A stretch of 64,000 nt of DNA from Alitta virens (taxonomy: Eukaryota; Annelida; Polychaeta; Phyllodocida; Nereididae), in NCBI GenBank assembly GCA_932294295.1, contig OW028573.1:19736155-19800154 (forward strand). Direction: 5' to 3'. Made by a program: the position numbers and the translations under genes. The notes below the pieces were generated by a model, which saw nothing but the letters and a program-made list of their open reading frames with translations, made no database searches and had not been told where the DNA came from. Below are positions 45,586 to 57,834 of the stretch, piece by piece; the first letter of the stretch is position 1; each line of letters opens with the position of its first letter.

Positions 45586-47010
45586 CTAAAAAGGGGCAGT
45601 GGCAACATTTGGTTTTTGTACAAATGCATGTATTGTAGGATCTCTCAAATCAAATTAAAAAAATTCTGGACAAAGGGGGCAGAGCTTACAGGGTTGGATC
45701 CATGCATCGGCTACTCACAGGCTAATCATTCTGCTCCAGACGATCAAATCATTTATACTCTGTCCTGTCCACCAAGCAAGCATCACTGGGCTACGAGAGA
45801 ACGACAACCCAGGTGCTACAGATGTGGGGAGCCTGGGCACTTACAGGAGCAATGCAGGAAAAATGAGGATGTCGCCTGCTGGAACTGCGGACATTACGGC
45901 CACAAACAGAAGCACTGCCATCACTTTAGACACGGACGACAGGGCCAGGGACTGCAATAGGATGCAGGCCATGAACACCAGGCCGCCCTAAGTGACTTTC
46001 TTAATCTACCACAATCTTGCAAAGCAGATTGTAGGTATAAGATCCAGAACAATTCAGGCCAAAATGGTGAAAATAACAATGTACATATTGATGCTGTAAA
46101 ACCCACCCATAGCTTAACTATGGATAATACAAACATTGTGAATACGGACTGTCCAATAGAAAATATTACAGTAAATGAGTATGAATGTGAAATTATTGGT
46201 TTCATTGAAAGCTGCTCTGATGAAGATATTATAGTAAAAGAACATGATGTAAGCACAATATGTGGTCTAGAAAACCGCATGAACCTTATGTCAAAGAATG
46301 GTGAAAACGACAGCTTGAGTACTGAATATGAAGCAAATGATCAGAATGTCTTGAATGAAAGTATGGCTGATGAGCCAAATTGTAACGAAAACCAGACAGA
46401 TCCATATGCTAATGTCAAAGTATATAGGCAAATGTATCCCAGAAACCTAATTTTCAGTCATCTTAATGTAAATAGCTTACGATTGAAAATCAATGAAATA
46501 TCTGTATTACTTGTCAACAGCAGATTTAAAGTATTGGTGCTGAGTGAGACAAAACTAGATTCTTCTCATTCAAATTCACTCTACGAAATTAATGGTTACA
46601 CTATGTTTAGACAGGACCAACGGTCAAATAGCGGTGGCCTGATAGCTTACGTATCAAAGAATATTCCCTCGACTATAGGGTCTATAAATATATGTAATGA
46701 GGACTTCGAATGTATGTCACTAAAACTAATCTGTAACGGTATTAAAATCCCTCTTCTACGCATGTACAAGAATCCAAAAATGAGCTCTAAATGTTTCAAG
46801 CAGAGTTTTGAGGAAACATGTGAAAAAATCTTAGATGAACATGAAAATGTAATAATTATAGGGGATTTAAATTTCAATATGCTAAAAAACAACATATTAT
46901 CAGTACTTTGCCCCACGTTAAACCTTACGAACATTATAACAGAGCCTACATACTTCAAATCTAACTCGCCAACTCTCATAGATGTTATGCTAGTTATTAT
47001 TATTATCAAA
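45586..47010 (+). mobile_element. LINE E: zinc-knuckle ORF1 end and endonuclease
   Basis: A retrotransposon piece holding the end of a nucleic-acid-binding ORF1 and the start of an ORF2-type endonuclease. The two lie in one reading frame, separated by a single TAG at 45958-45960. It ends right after the endonuclease TLIDVMLV block, at an ATT-rich microsatellite near 46995, so the whole RT and 3' UTR are missing. Keeping the upstream part and losing the 3' part is the reverse of usual LINE truncation. Confidence 0.8.
45616..45960 (+). CDS. ORF1-like protein end with two CCHC zinc knuckles
   Basis: The product would bind retrotransposon RNA. Two classic knuckles sit side by side: CYRCGEPGHLQEQC and CWNCGHYGHKQKHC, both CX2CX4HX4C, followed by a basic tail. 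The frame is open from about 45586 with no good ATG, so the N-terminal part is probably lost. It stops with TAG (45958), after which the same frame stays open for 360 codons into the endonuclease. A host CCHC protein is unlikely given what follows. Confidence 0.75.
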   Translation: MYKCMYCRISQIKLKKFWTKGAELTGLDPCIGYSQANHSAPDDQIIYTLSCPPSKHHWATRERQPRCYRCGEPGHLQEQCRKNEDVACWNCGHYGHKQKHCHHFRHGRQGQGLQ

Positions 47011-47043
47011 AAGGTCACAATGGGTCATTTTTCACCCTGCTGA
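46120..47043 (+). pseudogene. LINE E endonuclease ORF (307 codons, 3' truncated)
   Basis: The first 100 residues are acidic and low in recognisable motifs. The AP-type endonuclease follows: SHLNVNSL (113-120), LSETKLD with the catalytic Glu (143), GGLIAYVSK (172-180), IIIGDLNFN with Asp and Asn (246-253) and TLIDVML (285-291). The late SDH motif is absent because LINE sequence ends there and the last residues are unrelated. Without the catalytic His it should be inactive. The frame carries on from the zinc-knuckle ORF after one TAG, so the ATG used here may not be the real start. Confidence 0.8.
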
Positions 47044-47617
47044 GGATCCATGGAAACTGACTGTGAACCAAATTATCAAATAATTCCGCTCTCAAATAAT
47101 TGTAGTACTTTGATCCTGTTACGAAATAACTTCATATATTTTAATTTCGGGTGCGCACGTGACCTAACCTTGGATCCAAAATGCAACAGTCAAAATCATC
47201 TTATACCAAAGACACAAACTGACCAAATTTAGTCAAGAAACCAATAAAAAAAAAGAAGAAACCAAACGGGCTTCTCAATTAACCAACCTGAATCACATCT
47301 TCTTCTGTTTCATGTGCAATTTTTATACATCTTTAAAAATATTTTTAAAGTAATGTTTTGATTTACGTGACAGGCAGTTATCAATCTTATACGTATATAA
47401 TTAAAAAGGCAATTATGATTAACTGTTGACAATTAACAATTTAAAAGATCCTAATGAAGGGCCGAGTTTAAAGTTGATTGAAAGCTTCTAGTTAAGTTAA
47501 GACAATACAAGACAAGACAAGACAAGACAAGACAAGACAAGATAGATAGACAGATAGATAGATAGATAAACAGATATATAGACAGATATATAGATGGATA
47601 CATAGATACATAGTTAG

Positions 47618-47658
<41 letters not shown>

Positions 47659-49635
47659 TAGACTTTTTAATTGATATAGCTTTTTTTTTTTATGCCACCT
47701 AACCAAAACAATGCATAGCCGAAATGTTACAGTCATGTTTTAACTCAATATTTTTGGCTATCAACAGGTAAAACGTTACAAATAGTGGATGGCAATGAGT
47801 CCAGTATAAAGTCTTATTGGACGAAGAACAGCTACGAGGTATTCACTGAGTCCAATATAGCTTTCTAAATCCTATAGAAGTATATATTACGATTCCCTCC
47901 AACATTTGTTATATTCTCCAATACTTTTTCTACTAACAAATTCCTTCATTCAAGCAGTTTATAAATAAAAAAGAACAAATAAAGATAGAAATAAAACAGT
48001 TCAGAACATGAATGAAGGGATCCAATATAACCTTTTCTGTCCAATATTACTCTGTAATCCACTATAACTTTCTCTGTCAAATGTAACTTTTCCAATCCAA
48101 CATAACAAAATTGTAGAGTCACATGGTATGAACGAAGAGATCTGATTGGACAAGCTCATTTCAGTGGACAGCTTAATGTTGATCAGCCTACCAAACAAGT
48201 CATCGTGATTATATGCAATCATAACTTCTCAGTTGAACATGAAAATCACGTTTTATTAAAAGAATTGCCTTTTTTTTCTTAAATTTCATCGTACCTATGT
48301 GGTTTTTTTTTTTTTATTCCCGCTGCCCCAGGTGGCATGAAGCCCAAAAATCTCATTGAGACTTACCTTGAAATGCTTATCTATATCATCTGTAACTAAT
48401 TTTCATTTAGTTTGACGCAAAATTTAGTTTGTTCATAAGTTCACTTTCTCTGCAGTCATATGTCTATTCTCTTCTTTAAAATTCGTCTTAGTTTGTTCAT
48501 TTACAAGTTCTCTTCTGAAGTTCACAATCTTAGTCACATACTTTATGGAAGACACGAAAAATCTAACTGTCCAGATGAGGTACAAGAGCTAATTTTAGAT
48601 TGATACAATAAAACTTATTTTAGATTGATTAAAATCTTATATTACCTCTTCATCTTAAACATAAAAACATATCTTTGGATACAATTTCAGTAATTTTGCT
48701 GAAAGCATTTTAAATGTATTTCTTTTTCCTTTCCTTTCCTGTTTAGGAATCAATTATATTGAAATATACAAATAAAGGTACTCAATAAGACACGTAAATA
48801 AAATGTGCACGATTCACCTGTAAATCCTATATATAGATGATTAAAATATTTTCTTATAGAGACTTGTTCATGCGCAGTAAAAAAGCATTAAGGAGGCTAT
48901 TGGGCATTTAGTATAGGCCTAGTGCAGGGCCTAGTGGTAAGACTGGCTGGGTTATCAGACAGTGACTCTTTGTTTCTGCATCAGTCAGGGTGGTTTCTTT
49001 AGGTAAAATCAGGCCTGACTCATAGGGTTTTTAATTTTTAATAAGCCAATAAGGTTAAATGCCTTAACGCCTAATAACTACAATAGATGGTAATGCAGTT
49101 CCTATAATAATAACTCATACATACGTCAAATTAGCTGCCTTATTAATACCTAATAACTCATGTGCATTATGTTGTGGTGTTCGCTCAGAGGTCAAGGACG
49201 GTCAGGGATTGCCAGTACACTATTGTCGGCCCAATGTCGGCACTCCTTGCCCAATGTTATGATGTTAGAATAAGACATGCAATCTTTATAAATGAGGTAT
49301 GTATTAATACTCTTTAAAAATGAGTTTAATAAGCACGCTAAAAGCAGGTGCAACTGATTGCAATGAATGGGATGCTGCATGCACTCCAGATAATACAAGT
49401 AGGCAATACAGAATTTCAGATGATTCCTTTCATTAATTAGTTTTCTTGGAATTCTTATATCATTTGCATCATTGAAGCCCGGGTCATCTCTCGTACAGTG
49501 CTTTTGTTTAATTTGTTCTGTGAGCTTTTTCCCCAGAGGACTATGCGGTGACAAAGTGACTATAGAGACCATCACCTTATTATGAAAATATTTCATTTGT
49601 AGAAATCATAAGTAATAAACAAAGTCAATTAAAAT
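47011..49635. other. Non-coding with microsatellites
   Basis: No gene supported. (AAGAC)n and (GATA)n fill 47503-47655; T-rich runs lie near 47680 and 48302. The ORF at 49192-49596 (-, 134 codons) has no recognisable motif, and no neighbouring exon signals support it. Confidence 0.4.
47503..47655 (+). repeat. (AAGAC)n followed by (GATA)n microsatellite
   Basis: About eight AAGAC units run into GATAGATAGACAG-type repeats. Confidence 0.95.
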
Positions 49636-51014
49636 TTTTTAAATCAAACTGTCAATCACTGAATACTAAATTTAATTAATTAAGACTTTATTTTGACAAA
49701 TATTCTGAAAAAATATGCATGCCTAATGTAATATGTTTGCAGGAAACTTGGTTTAATTTAAAATTTACAATTACCTGCTTATAATCTGATTTTTAAGCCA
49801 AGTCGTGCAGTGCACATGGTGGTGTAGCCTTTTATCTGCAAGATAACATTGATTGCCATATTTGAGATATTATAGATAATCCACAGTCTTGGGATGGTTT
49901 ATTCATTGAAGTGTGTACCGGCAATAAAGGTCCAAATGGAATAGACGAAAAATTAGTAGTTGGAAATATCTATAGGCCACCTAGAGCCAATCTTGATAAT
50001 ATTGTATCTTTCACAAAGACCTGAGACACATTTTTATAGAACTGAACAGAAAGAAAAACGTTGTTACTGCAGGAGACTTCAATCTAGATCTTTTAAAATT
50101 TCGTCAGAATTCGTACATAAATGATTATCTTGAATTTTTCTTTCTACATAATTATATTCCAAAAATTACTTTTCCTACCAGACTAACCCACAGACATGGC
50201 TCATTAATTGATAATCTCTGGAATTATTTTAAATAGTATATCTGATCACTATCCATGTTTCCTGATACTAAATTGTTTATCTTGTCATGCCAAAGGAAAT
50301 AAATATATCACAATTAGTTCAAGTTATGAATATGCTCTGCCGAATTTAAAGGAAGATTTAGGAGTTCTATGTAATATAGATAATTTTGATAGGATGTGTA
50401 ATGCTAACCCAAATGATATTTGTAATAAGCTCAATACAATCATAATGGATTCACTATTAAAACACTTTCCAAAGAAAGTTACTAAATTCTAAAAGCAACA
50501 TAGGGAAGTTCAAATGGATAACACATGGAATTGTAAAATCAATAGCTAAACGAGACAAAATGTATATCAAGTTTAGGTCAATAGATGAAAATAACCCTAA
50601 CTACAACACTTTGAAGGTTAATTTAAAGACATATAATACAATACTAAGAAAAAGTATTCATTTAGCAAAGAAATCATATTATGAACAATTTTTTAATAGA
50701 TATAGAAATGACATAAAAAAGACTTGGGGCATGATAAATTCCATAATGAATAAAAGTGATAAGAAAAATTAGTTTTTCCTGATAGACAATGAATATACTT
50801 CTGATAGGCACAACATTGCAATGACTTTTAATGAATATTATGTAAATATAGGATCAAAACTTGCTAGTTCAGTAAGAATTCCAGATGGCGTCAATTTCAA
50901 AAATTACTTAAATACACCTTTAGAGCAATGCTTTGAATTTAAACAAGTAGACAGAGATAATGTACTAAGGTTATTCAGTCACTAAAGACAAAAGATAGCT
51001 GTGGCTTTAATAAC

Positions 51015-51341
51015 TTGTCTAGTAGATTACTTCAACACATTAAACTGGAGATTTGTGATGTCGTGACCTTGCTAATTAACCAGTCTATAAAAGTAGGAAT
51101 ATTCCCAGATAAATTGAAGATCGAAAAGGTGGTCCCATTATATAGGAAAGATGAAAAAGACAAAATTGAGAACTATAGGGCCATATCAGTATTTCCCAGT
51201 GTATCAAAGGTCTTCGAGCGCATTATACCTGACCAGCTTCATGATTGCTTTAACTCTCTCAAACTATTCTATATAAGTCAATATAGTTTCAGACCATTCG
51301 ACAGAGCTGACAGTGTTAGAAATGTTGGAATTAGTAATTGA
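51015..51341 (+). pseudogene. LINE F RT finger region
   Basis: SSRLLQHIKLEICDVVTLLI, then FPDKLKIEKVVPLYRKDEKD, ENYRAISVFPSVSKVFERI and QYSFRP. This matches 1629-1841 and 1900-1940 block for block. It breaks by frameshift just before motif A. Confidence 0.8.
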
Positions 51342-51646
51342 AAAGATGGATAAAAATGAAATTCCTATTAAGATATATCTTGATTTATCAAAAGCCTTTG
51401 ATACACTGGACCATGAAGTATCTATTATGGTGTAAACAGACTGCTTTGAAGCTATTAAACAATTATCTAACAAACAGGACACAGTATGTAGTTGTTGATG
51501 ATGTAATGTCTGCAAAGTTACCTCTTAAGGTTGGTATCCCTCAGGGATCCATACTAGACCCCCTGCTTTTCATGATCTATACAAATGATTTGGTGAGTGC
51601 AACTCAGCCTTTCATCCAATTGTTTATGCTGATGATACAACTCTAG
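51338..51646 (+). pseudogene. LINE F RT palm region, motif B
   Basis: The useful part runs from LLNNYLTNRTQYVVVDD to GIPQGSILDPLLFMIYTND. Motif A is read upstream in another frame, and motif C (VYADDTT) downstream in a third, so at least two indels lie within 300 bp. Confidence 0.8.
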
Positions 51647-52599
51647 TGGCATCACTAAATACTTTTCACAGTCCTGATAGAACAATTGAGATAAATATAA
51701 ATGATGAGTTGGTCAGGGTAAACAACTGGTTGAGGGCTAACAAGCTTTCCATTAATAAAACAAAATCAAGGCCATGATCTTCCACACCCCACAACGAAGA
51801 GTTTATTATCTCCATTTACAGAAAAAAAATAGCACCATAGAATTTGCTGAGGAATTTAACTTTTTAGGTATCATTGTAGATAAAAACTTAAATTGGAGAC
51901 CCCATTGTGATATGATAACTAAAATGTTGTTTGAAAAATACCGTGCCTCTTTATACTCTACTCCACATATATAATTCTTTGATTCTATCACGTTTGACCT
52001 ATGGTGTTTTACTGTGGGGTTGGAACTTGGAAGTGTCAACGTGTATTTGGCTTACAAATAGTAATTACAATAGTCACACAAATGGACTTTTTAAGTCTCT
52101 GAAATTACTTAAATTCCATGACATTTGAGCATTGCATGACCTTAAATTCTGTTATAAACGTATAAATCACATTCTCCGGAAATATTTTATTGATCTTCTG
52201 CCATTATCACCAAATGATCATCATAATTATGAAACAAGACAAGTACATAGATTTAGATTGCCATTAGTTAATCATGAATTTGCCAAGCAAAGTATTTAGT
52301 GTAGGTACATAAATAATTTAAATAACATGTCTGTCAACTATAAGGAAAAACTACATACACATAGTCAAGACGGTTTTAAGAGGTATATCATCATTGATGA
52401 AGAGCACTGTTTATATTTTTGTTTTGTTAATTTGAAATAGCATAAAAAATATTTTATGAATCTTTAATCCCCGTAGGTGTACCTTCTTAGTGGGGTCTCC
52501 TCACCTAATGTACAAACTGTTTTGAAAATTAAATTTATAATATATGTTTTATGAATGTGAAATAAAATGAATGAATCTGAATCTGAATCTATGGGACCG

Positions 52600-53810
52600 A
52601 ATGGTGACTATGCAACTACAGTGCCAACAGATCAGGAATTTTACAGCATCATAATCTTTTTACTCCAAAGAGTTCTCAGCAGTATTTGAACCTAGAATGT
52701 TTTCATCTTAATTTTCATGAATGTACTACAACCAATTATTTTGTGCATAATGCCATTTTTTAGGTGTAACATGATGTTTTTGACTGAAGCTGACATCCTT
52801 GAAGGCAGTTGCGCAGGGGGAGTCAAAGCTTGGTATCATTGTATGCTAACCTGCTGAGTGCTGTCAAGAAGGCTGTGGTAAAATAAAAATTACCTTGAAC
52901 ATTAGAAGGAAATTATCAATACAGCTGAACCACTGTAGCTGGACCAACCTTAGAACAAAACTACTAACCTTAATAGTAAAAGGTTTCTAATCAGTAGGTA
53001 ACTTACAATGGACAAGATGGAATTTGACCAAAAACCGAAATGATCAATTATGAAGCTAATACTGGTCTCAAGACGAGATTTATACGGTAGATCAATCATG
53101 ACCTTGCCTTAAGCACTGAGCATCTGAGGGATATGAATACACGAAGCGGTAGGAGCTGAAAGTCTTGCCGGAAAACCACGACAGTGCATGATTTTATCTC
53201 AAGTGGTGAAATTCTAATTTCACGATTTTATGAAGTGTAGGGACTTTAGACGTATCATAGGTTCAAACCCTAGAAAGGGGGATGAAGGGGATACAGAGGC
53301 TCAACTACACTATTTTAGATGGACATCATATTGCTATGGTAACTATAGGTAAAAAGCACATACATGGAAACCCTCCAATATAGCATAATAATCCAGCCAG
53401 AGTGGGCCGCTGCCAGACAATGACATATGTTTTATAAATACATTTCTGATGTTCTGATCTACATTGGCCTATCTCTGAAAGAAACATTCTACATCCACAT
53501 GGGTATATGATATATTCCAATGTTAAGACTCCAGATTAGAGAAGGTTCTTGATGGAATAAAAGGTTTCACTTGACAATGTGTTATTTAATAGTAAAGCAT
53601 ACATTTCAGAGAGATATATGCTGAGGAAACTCTTCTGCATTTGGAGACAATGAATAGCTAGAATGATGACCTTACAGGTGCCTGGTTTGCAAGCTCATAT
53701 TGTCAGACTCTTGTGGAGTGGATCTGTTATTGGGCAACTGTAATGGAACTGACCAATAAATGCCCTGAATTTAAAGCCACTAACATTCTATTCACAACAG
53801 AGACTACACA
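52600..53810. other. Non-coding, nothing recognised
   Basis: No gene or repeat family seen. Confidence 0.4.
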
Positions 53811-53814
53811 CTTA

Positions 53815-54462
53815 AGGCCCTTTCACACATAGCCGGATCAGACGCCGGAGCATCCCGGAGGACAACTCCGGAATACTCCCGCATACTCCGGGGAAAGCCG
53901 TGTAGACATCGTGTTCATGTCCGGGATTGTCCGGCACTGTCCGTCATTGTCCGGGGCGCTCCGGGACCACCTTGGGACTCCGGGGGAAAAAATTAAACAT
54001 GTTTAATTTTTCATGCCGGAGTTCCCGGAGTAATTTAATCCGTGTAGATCCGTGTAGATCCGTATAGACTCCCAATATACTCCGCCGATCTCCGGGAATC
54101 TCCGTATTGACTCCGGCATATCTCCGGCTACATCCGGCGTCAACCGGGCATGAATATTTCGCCGCCATTAACGCCGGAGAGTACAAGGAGCAACATGGTT
54201 CCACACGAATGAACACGGTGTAAAGACCGGTGATATCCGCGAAGGCACCGTGAAAATCCGGTTCACTCCGCACTCTAAACGGGACAGTCGTGTTGGCTCC
54301 GTGTTGCTCCTTGTTGAGACCGTATTGACATCGTGTACACATCGCCAAACATTGAGTTTTTGTTGACATTTAACAGCTCTTTGATCCCGGAACCCCCCGG
54401 AGGTAATAAAATGTTACTCCGGGACGCTCCGGCGTCTGATCCGGCTATGTGTGAAACCCCCT
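53815..54462. mobile_element. 648-bp GC-rich MITE, TTA target duplication (Harbinger-like)
   Basis: The terminal inverted repeats pair over 46 bp with four mismatches. The left end starts AGGCCCTTTCACACATAGCC and the right end (reversed) AGGGGGTTTCACACATAGCC. TTA lies outside both ends (53812-53814 and 54463-54465), the 3-bp TWA-type duplication typical of PIF/Harbinger elements. The inside is rich in CCGGA words and short tandem copies of CCGTGTAGAT, and has a small AT palindrome near 53990-54008. No transposase is coded. ORFs across it are repeat translations. Confidence 0.85.
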
Positions 54463-54479
54463 TTACAATGGTAGGTCAT

Positions 54480-55895
54480 TGTCTTTGGACAATGTTCACT
54501 GCCACATTGTCTCTCCAAATGGAGTGTCAAGAAATTCAATTACAGTCTGCAGATTTTCTTTTCATTGAAGCAGTCATATAGTTAACTGAATAGAGTAGTT
54601 TTCCACCGCATGTAATACACAATTTGTACATCTGAAAATGAATCCCCAGCAGTAACAAATATAAACAATTATTTTATTTGGTACGTAATTAGTATGAATA
54701 ACTAACTACTAACAATTAGTTTGTTCTAATGAACATTCAATTAATGTTTTTCTAATTCAGTGGAATTTTCTTCTTTTTCCAATCCTTTGTTCATATAAAG
54801 TGCTTCCTCCCCCCAAACATATATCTTTGTTTTCATTTCTCTTAGAACTCTATTTCAGTTATCCATTTTGTTTCAATTATATGTATTTTGCAAGCTGTAT
54901 TATTTTTCATAATTTATATATTTTTTTCCCCTCAGGGTGGCACGCCTATTAGCGCTTATATTTTAGCTTATTCTAGGGGGTGTCTGTTGACCACTGATGA
55001 ATGTTTCTTTCATATAAGTATGTTTTCCTGTATGTCCTGTTAGTATGAATGGTCAAATAAATAAATAAATCAAAATTAATATAAAGACCAATAAGATGAC
55101 GTGTAATTAGGCCCACAGAAAGTCGTCTTATTAGGCTACCTTATCCAATAGTGGTCCTTGATAGAGGCTTGTCCCCATTACATGGCCTAATTAGTTAGTA
55201 AGTGCTGTTTGTCAGTTGATCCTGCACTTCTGATAGTCTTGAAGGGCTTAAAGTCCTGTATTTCTGCACTTGATGGGCTAATTTGGACAGGCAGGGACCA
55301 TGACAATGAGATGAGGGATGAAACAGCCATCCAATTTTGGTTCGACCGGGAATTGGAAGCCCAGCACTACCAATGAGCTAGGCCCCCACCCCCTCGTTCG
55401 GGAGACATACGCTTATGACCAACAATGTACAAAGTCACATGAGACCTTATAATATATAAGCATCAGTCCTGCAGCTTAGTCACTGGTCTAGCAGACAAGC
55501 TGAAATATATCAAGAAATCTGTCTGCCGGTCATATTACAGTATGAGCTTATACTTAGCTTTAAAAAAATGTGCTCTGCTGTTTACATATCACTTTAATAA
55601 AACTTTATACTTATGAAAAGGGCATTTTGTTTTGCTCCAAACAAACATTGTTGGTAGCAGCTGATTCAACTTGTAGGCTGTGATCTCATTGATATGTATC
55701 ATTTGTATCCCTCAATGTATGATACTTTAGTTGATGAAATCCGTATCAGATCTTTATGGATGCACAATGTATTACTTCATTAGATTGACTATACAGTTCA
55801 AACATACAGCACCTATACAGAAACAGAGGTATGTCAATGTTTCAATGTCTCAGCTTTTATCATCTGCCAGAGGCAGACGTACTGATGAAATGACA
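54480..55895. other. Non-coding, nothing recognised
   Basis: No gene seen. It contains a short (AAAT)n run near 55058-55070. Confidence 0.4.
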
Positions 55896-55899
55896 AGGC

Positions 55900-56110
55900 T
55901 TGGGGTCGACAGCGTGTTCACACATGTACCCAATGGGTGGGATCTTTCACTTGCCTCAGCATAGACATTGAGTACCCCAAATTTGTCGCCGCATGCAATC
56001 GACAGATTCGACACCCAGCCTGGATGTAGCTTATGAAGAGGGCCTGAGATGAGAATTGCACCTAGGACCTGCAGCAGAGCTGGCCAGTGGTTAAGTGCAC
56101 ATTCCTTTGC
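55900..56110 (-). mobile_element. SINE copy, same family as 24848-25130
   Basis: It shares GGGTGGGATCTTT, ACTTGCCTCAGCATAGACA and GAGTAC with the copy at 24955-25015. On the minus strand a tRNA-like head lies near 56040-56100, with GTGCAATTC as a worn box B. The (TATC)n tail is missing. Confidence 0.65.
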
Positions 56111-56487
56111 GTTAATTTGAAGCATGTCCTGTAAGTGCCACCATTTGGCAATATATGATAAACATTGATCCTTCAGAATGTCAGTCAGACTCGTAATTTC
56201 ACCATGCAGTTACTCTATGTTACTTTACTGAGCTCACTTAAATATTTATAGCAACTAGTTGCCCTGCTCTCCCGCCTAGCACCGCCACGGATTTAAATTC
56301 AAGAGATTTATATCGTGAGCAAAATCAATATTACAGGCTACTATGAGGATTCTCCTTGCATAAAACACAATACTGACATTTGTATAGAACAGTTACAACT
56401 TCATATATATTCTAATTCATCAGGGAGGAAGATGTTGTATGGTGAAGCAAAACAAAGCTGATGCAACATCAGAAGAACCATAGCTAA

Positions 56488-56825
56488 CCATAGAAAACCT
56501 TGCGGAAAAATGCTTTTATAAGTTGAAATACAATAATAAGCTCAAGAGAACATAACATCATTTGTCGATGAAAGCCCCCCATGTCCTGAAGCATCCATAG
56601 TCCTGCGGGACTCATAAATGTCTCGCACAGCCGGAAAGTCAAATCCCTCAAGTCGTCCCCTGGGTTTGGTGGAGCAAACTGCGTTGGAATTTCGCTATTA
56701 AAACCATCGCTGCCAAGATTATTGGTCTTAATGGCGAGGTGGTCTTTATTTTGAAGCGAACTACGTGCACATACAAGCTTAATTGGAATAAAGGAGAATT
56801 CGGTATTTGTTTATTTTTGAGGTCT
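56488..56825 (-). other. Unidentified open frame without start codon (about 112 codons)
   Basis: The minus strand is open from a stop near 56825 to TAG at about 56488. It includes FAPPNPGDDLRDLTFRLCET, then FMSPAGLWMLQDMGGFHRQ. The composition looks protein-like in the middle. There is no upstream Met in frame and no clear splice signals, and the opposite strand is also open for about 70 codons. It could be an exon, a relic or chance. Confidence 0.2.
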
Positions 56826-57830
56826 TAATCCTGAGGAAGTCTAAAGGGGATACACTGTATTCTTACTGACACACTTGTGATCCATTCCTTCATTGAACCC
56901 ACATGGAAGAAAATTATACTGCTTTAGATAATGAAAGGACGAATGAAGTTAATCTAGGGAGATTGGTCTCTTGGTTTAATCAACTGAGACTTTAGAACTT
57001 CCAAAGACAAAAGAAAGGTCAGCCTGTGATAGTAGTCTGACGAACAACTGCGAATTGAGCAGAAACCCTAAATGTAATTCCTAAAGCAAACAAAAGGTTC
57101 AAGGGACCTGTGTGGGCAGATGCAAGCTCTGAAGCTCGAAATCAGGGAACCCAATTACGTTAATCACAACCACCAATTGGACATTCTTGTTAGGACCAAA
57201 GAATTAAGGCCGACAGCTCACCACTTCGACTAAGGCTGTATGTAACTCCCTTGATGGTATTTCAGAATATGCATTTAGTTTTTCCATATTATGAACTACT
57301 GTTATGATGATTATATCATTAAAAAGAATATTCAAATCTCATAGTTTGGTTATAAGAGATTCAGATGGTGGCTAATATTCCCTGAAATTTTTTTTATCTA
57401 GCTTGAGATCAGCCCAACTTCAAATAATGTGCAAATGAGACTTCATATCAGAGAACATCAAGGCTTGATCCTACAGGTCTGTAGCCTAGATAAAAAGACT
57501 AATTTCTGAGATTAAAGAATCATGCCCCCTACAAAGACGGATGTTTGAACCTTTGAAGTTCTGAACTACGCATTAGCTTGTTTTGAGGTTTAATCATATA
57601 AGGGGTAATGGTATATGATATATTACTCATGGCTCGTCCAAAACAGTCATCTTTCTTTACTACATTGTTGCCACCATTTGCCACTGCACTCTAAATCCGA
57701 AGCATTAAGTATCTAAACAAATACATGAACATTCTTCTGTCTAACTTTCTAAATAAATCTTCTGTTTAGGCATTTGTGACCTAAATGTTTGTAAAGGACA
57801 AATAACTAAACATATTAGTCATTTATCTAG
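56826..57830. other. Non-coding, nothing recognised
   Basis: No gene or repeat seen. Confidence 0.4.
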
Positions 57831-57834
57831 GATC

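Larger units (their letters stand above)
49640..52590 (+). mobile_element. LINE F: nearly complete ORF2 relic with tail
   Basis: The fullest LINE here, though broken by many shifts. Endonuclease: VICLQETW (49735), GNIYRPPRA (49970), TAGDFNLDLLKF (50070) and ISDHYP (50240). Linker: KKSYYEQFFNRYRNDIKKTW (50670-50735). RT: IYLDLSKAFDTLDHE (motif A, 51375-51418), GIPQGSILDPLLF (motif B, 51533), VYADDTTLVAS (motif C, 51627) and FLGIIVDKNLNWRPH (51865). It ends with AATAAAATG and (GAATCT)n at about 52560-52590. The N-terminal ORF1 is missing. The fragment at 1170-1970 belongs to the same family, and the one at 6985-7440 is similar. Confidence 0.85.

Noticed and set aside
49192..49596. 134-codon minus-strand ORF
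   Set aside because: No family features, low-complexity ends, and no splice or promoter support.
53944..54581. ORFs of 141 and 82 codons
   Set aside because: They lie within or run out of the GC-rich MITE and consist of its repeat words.
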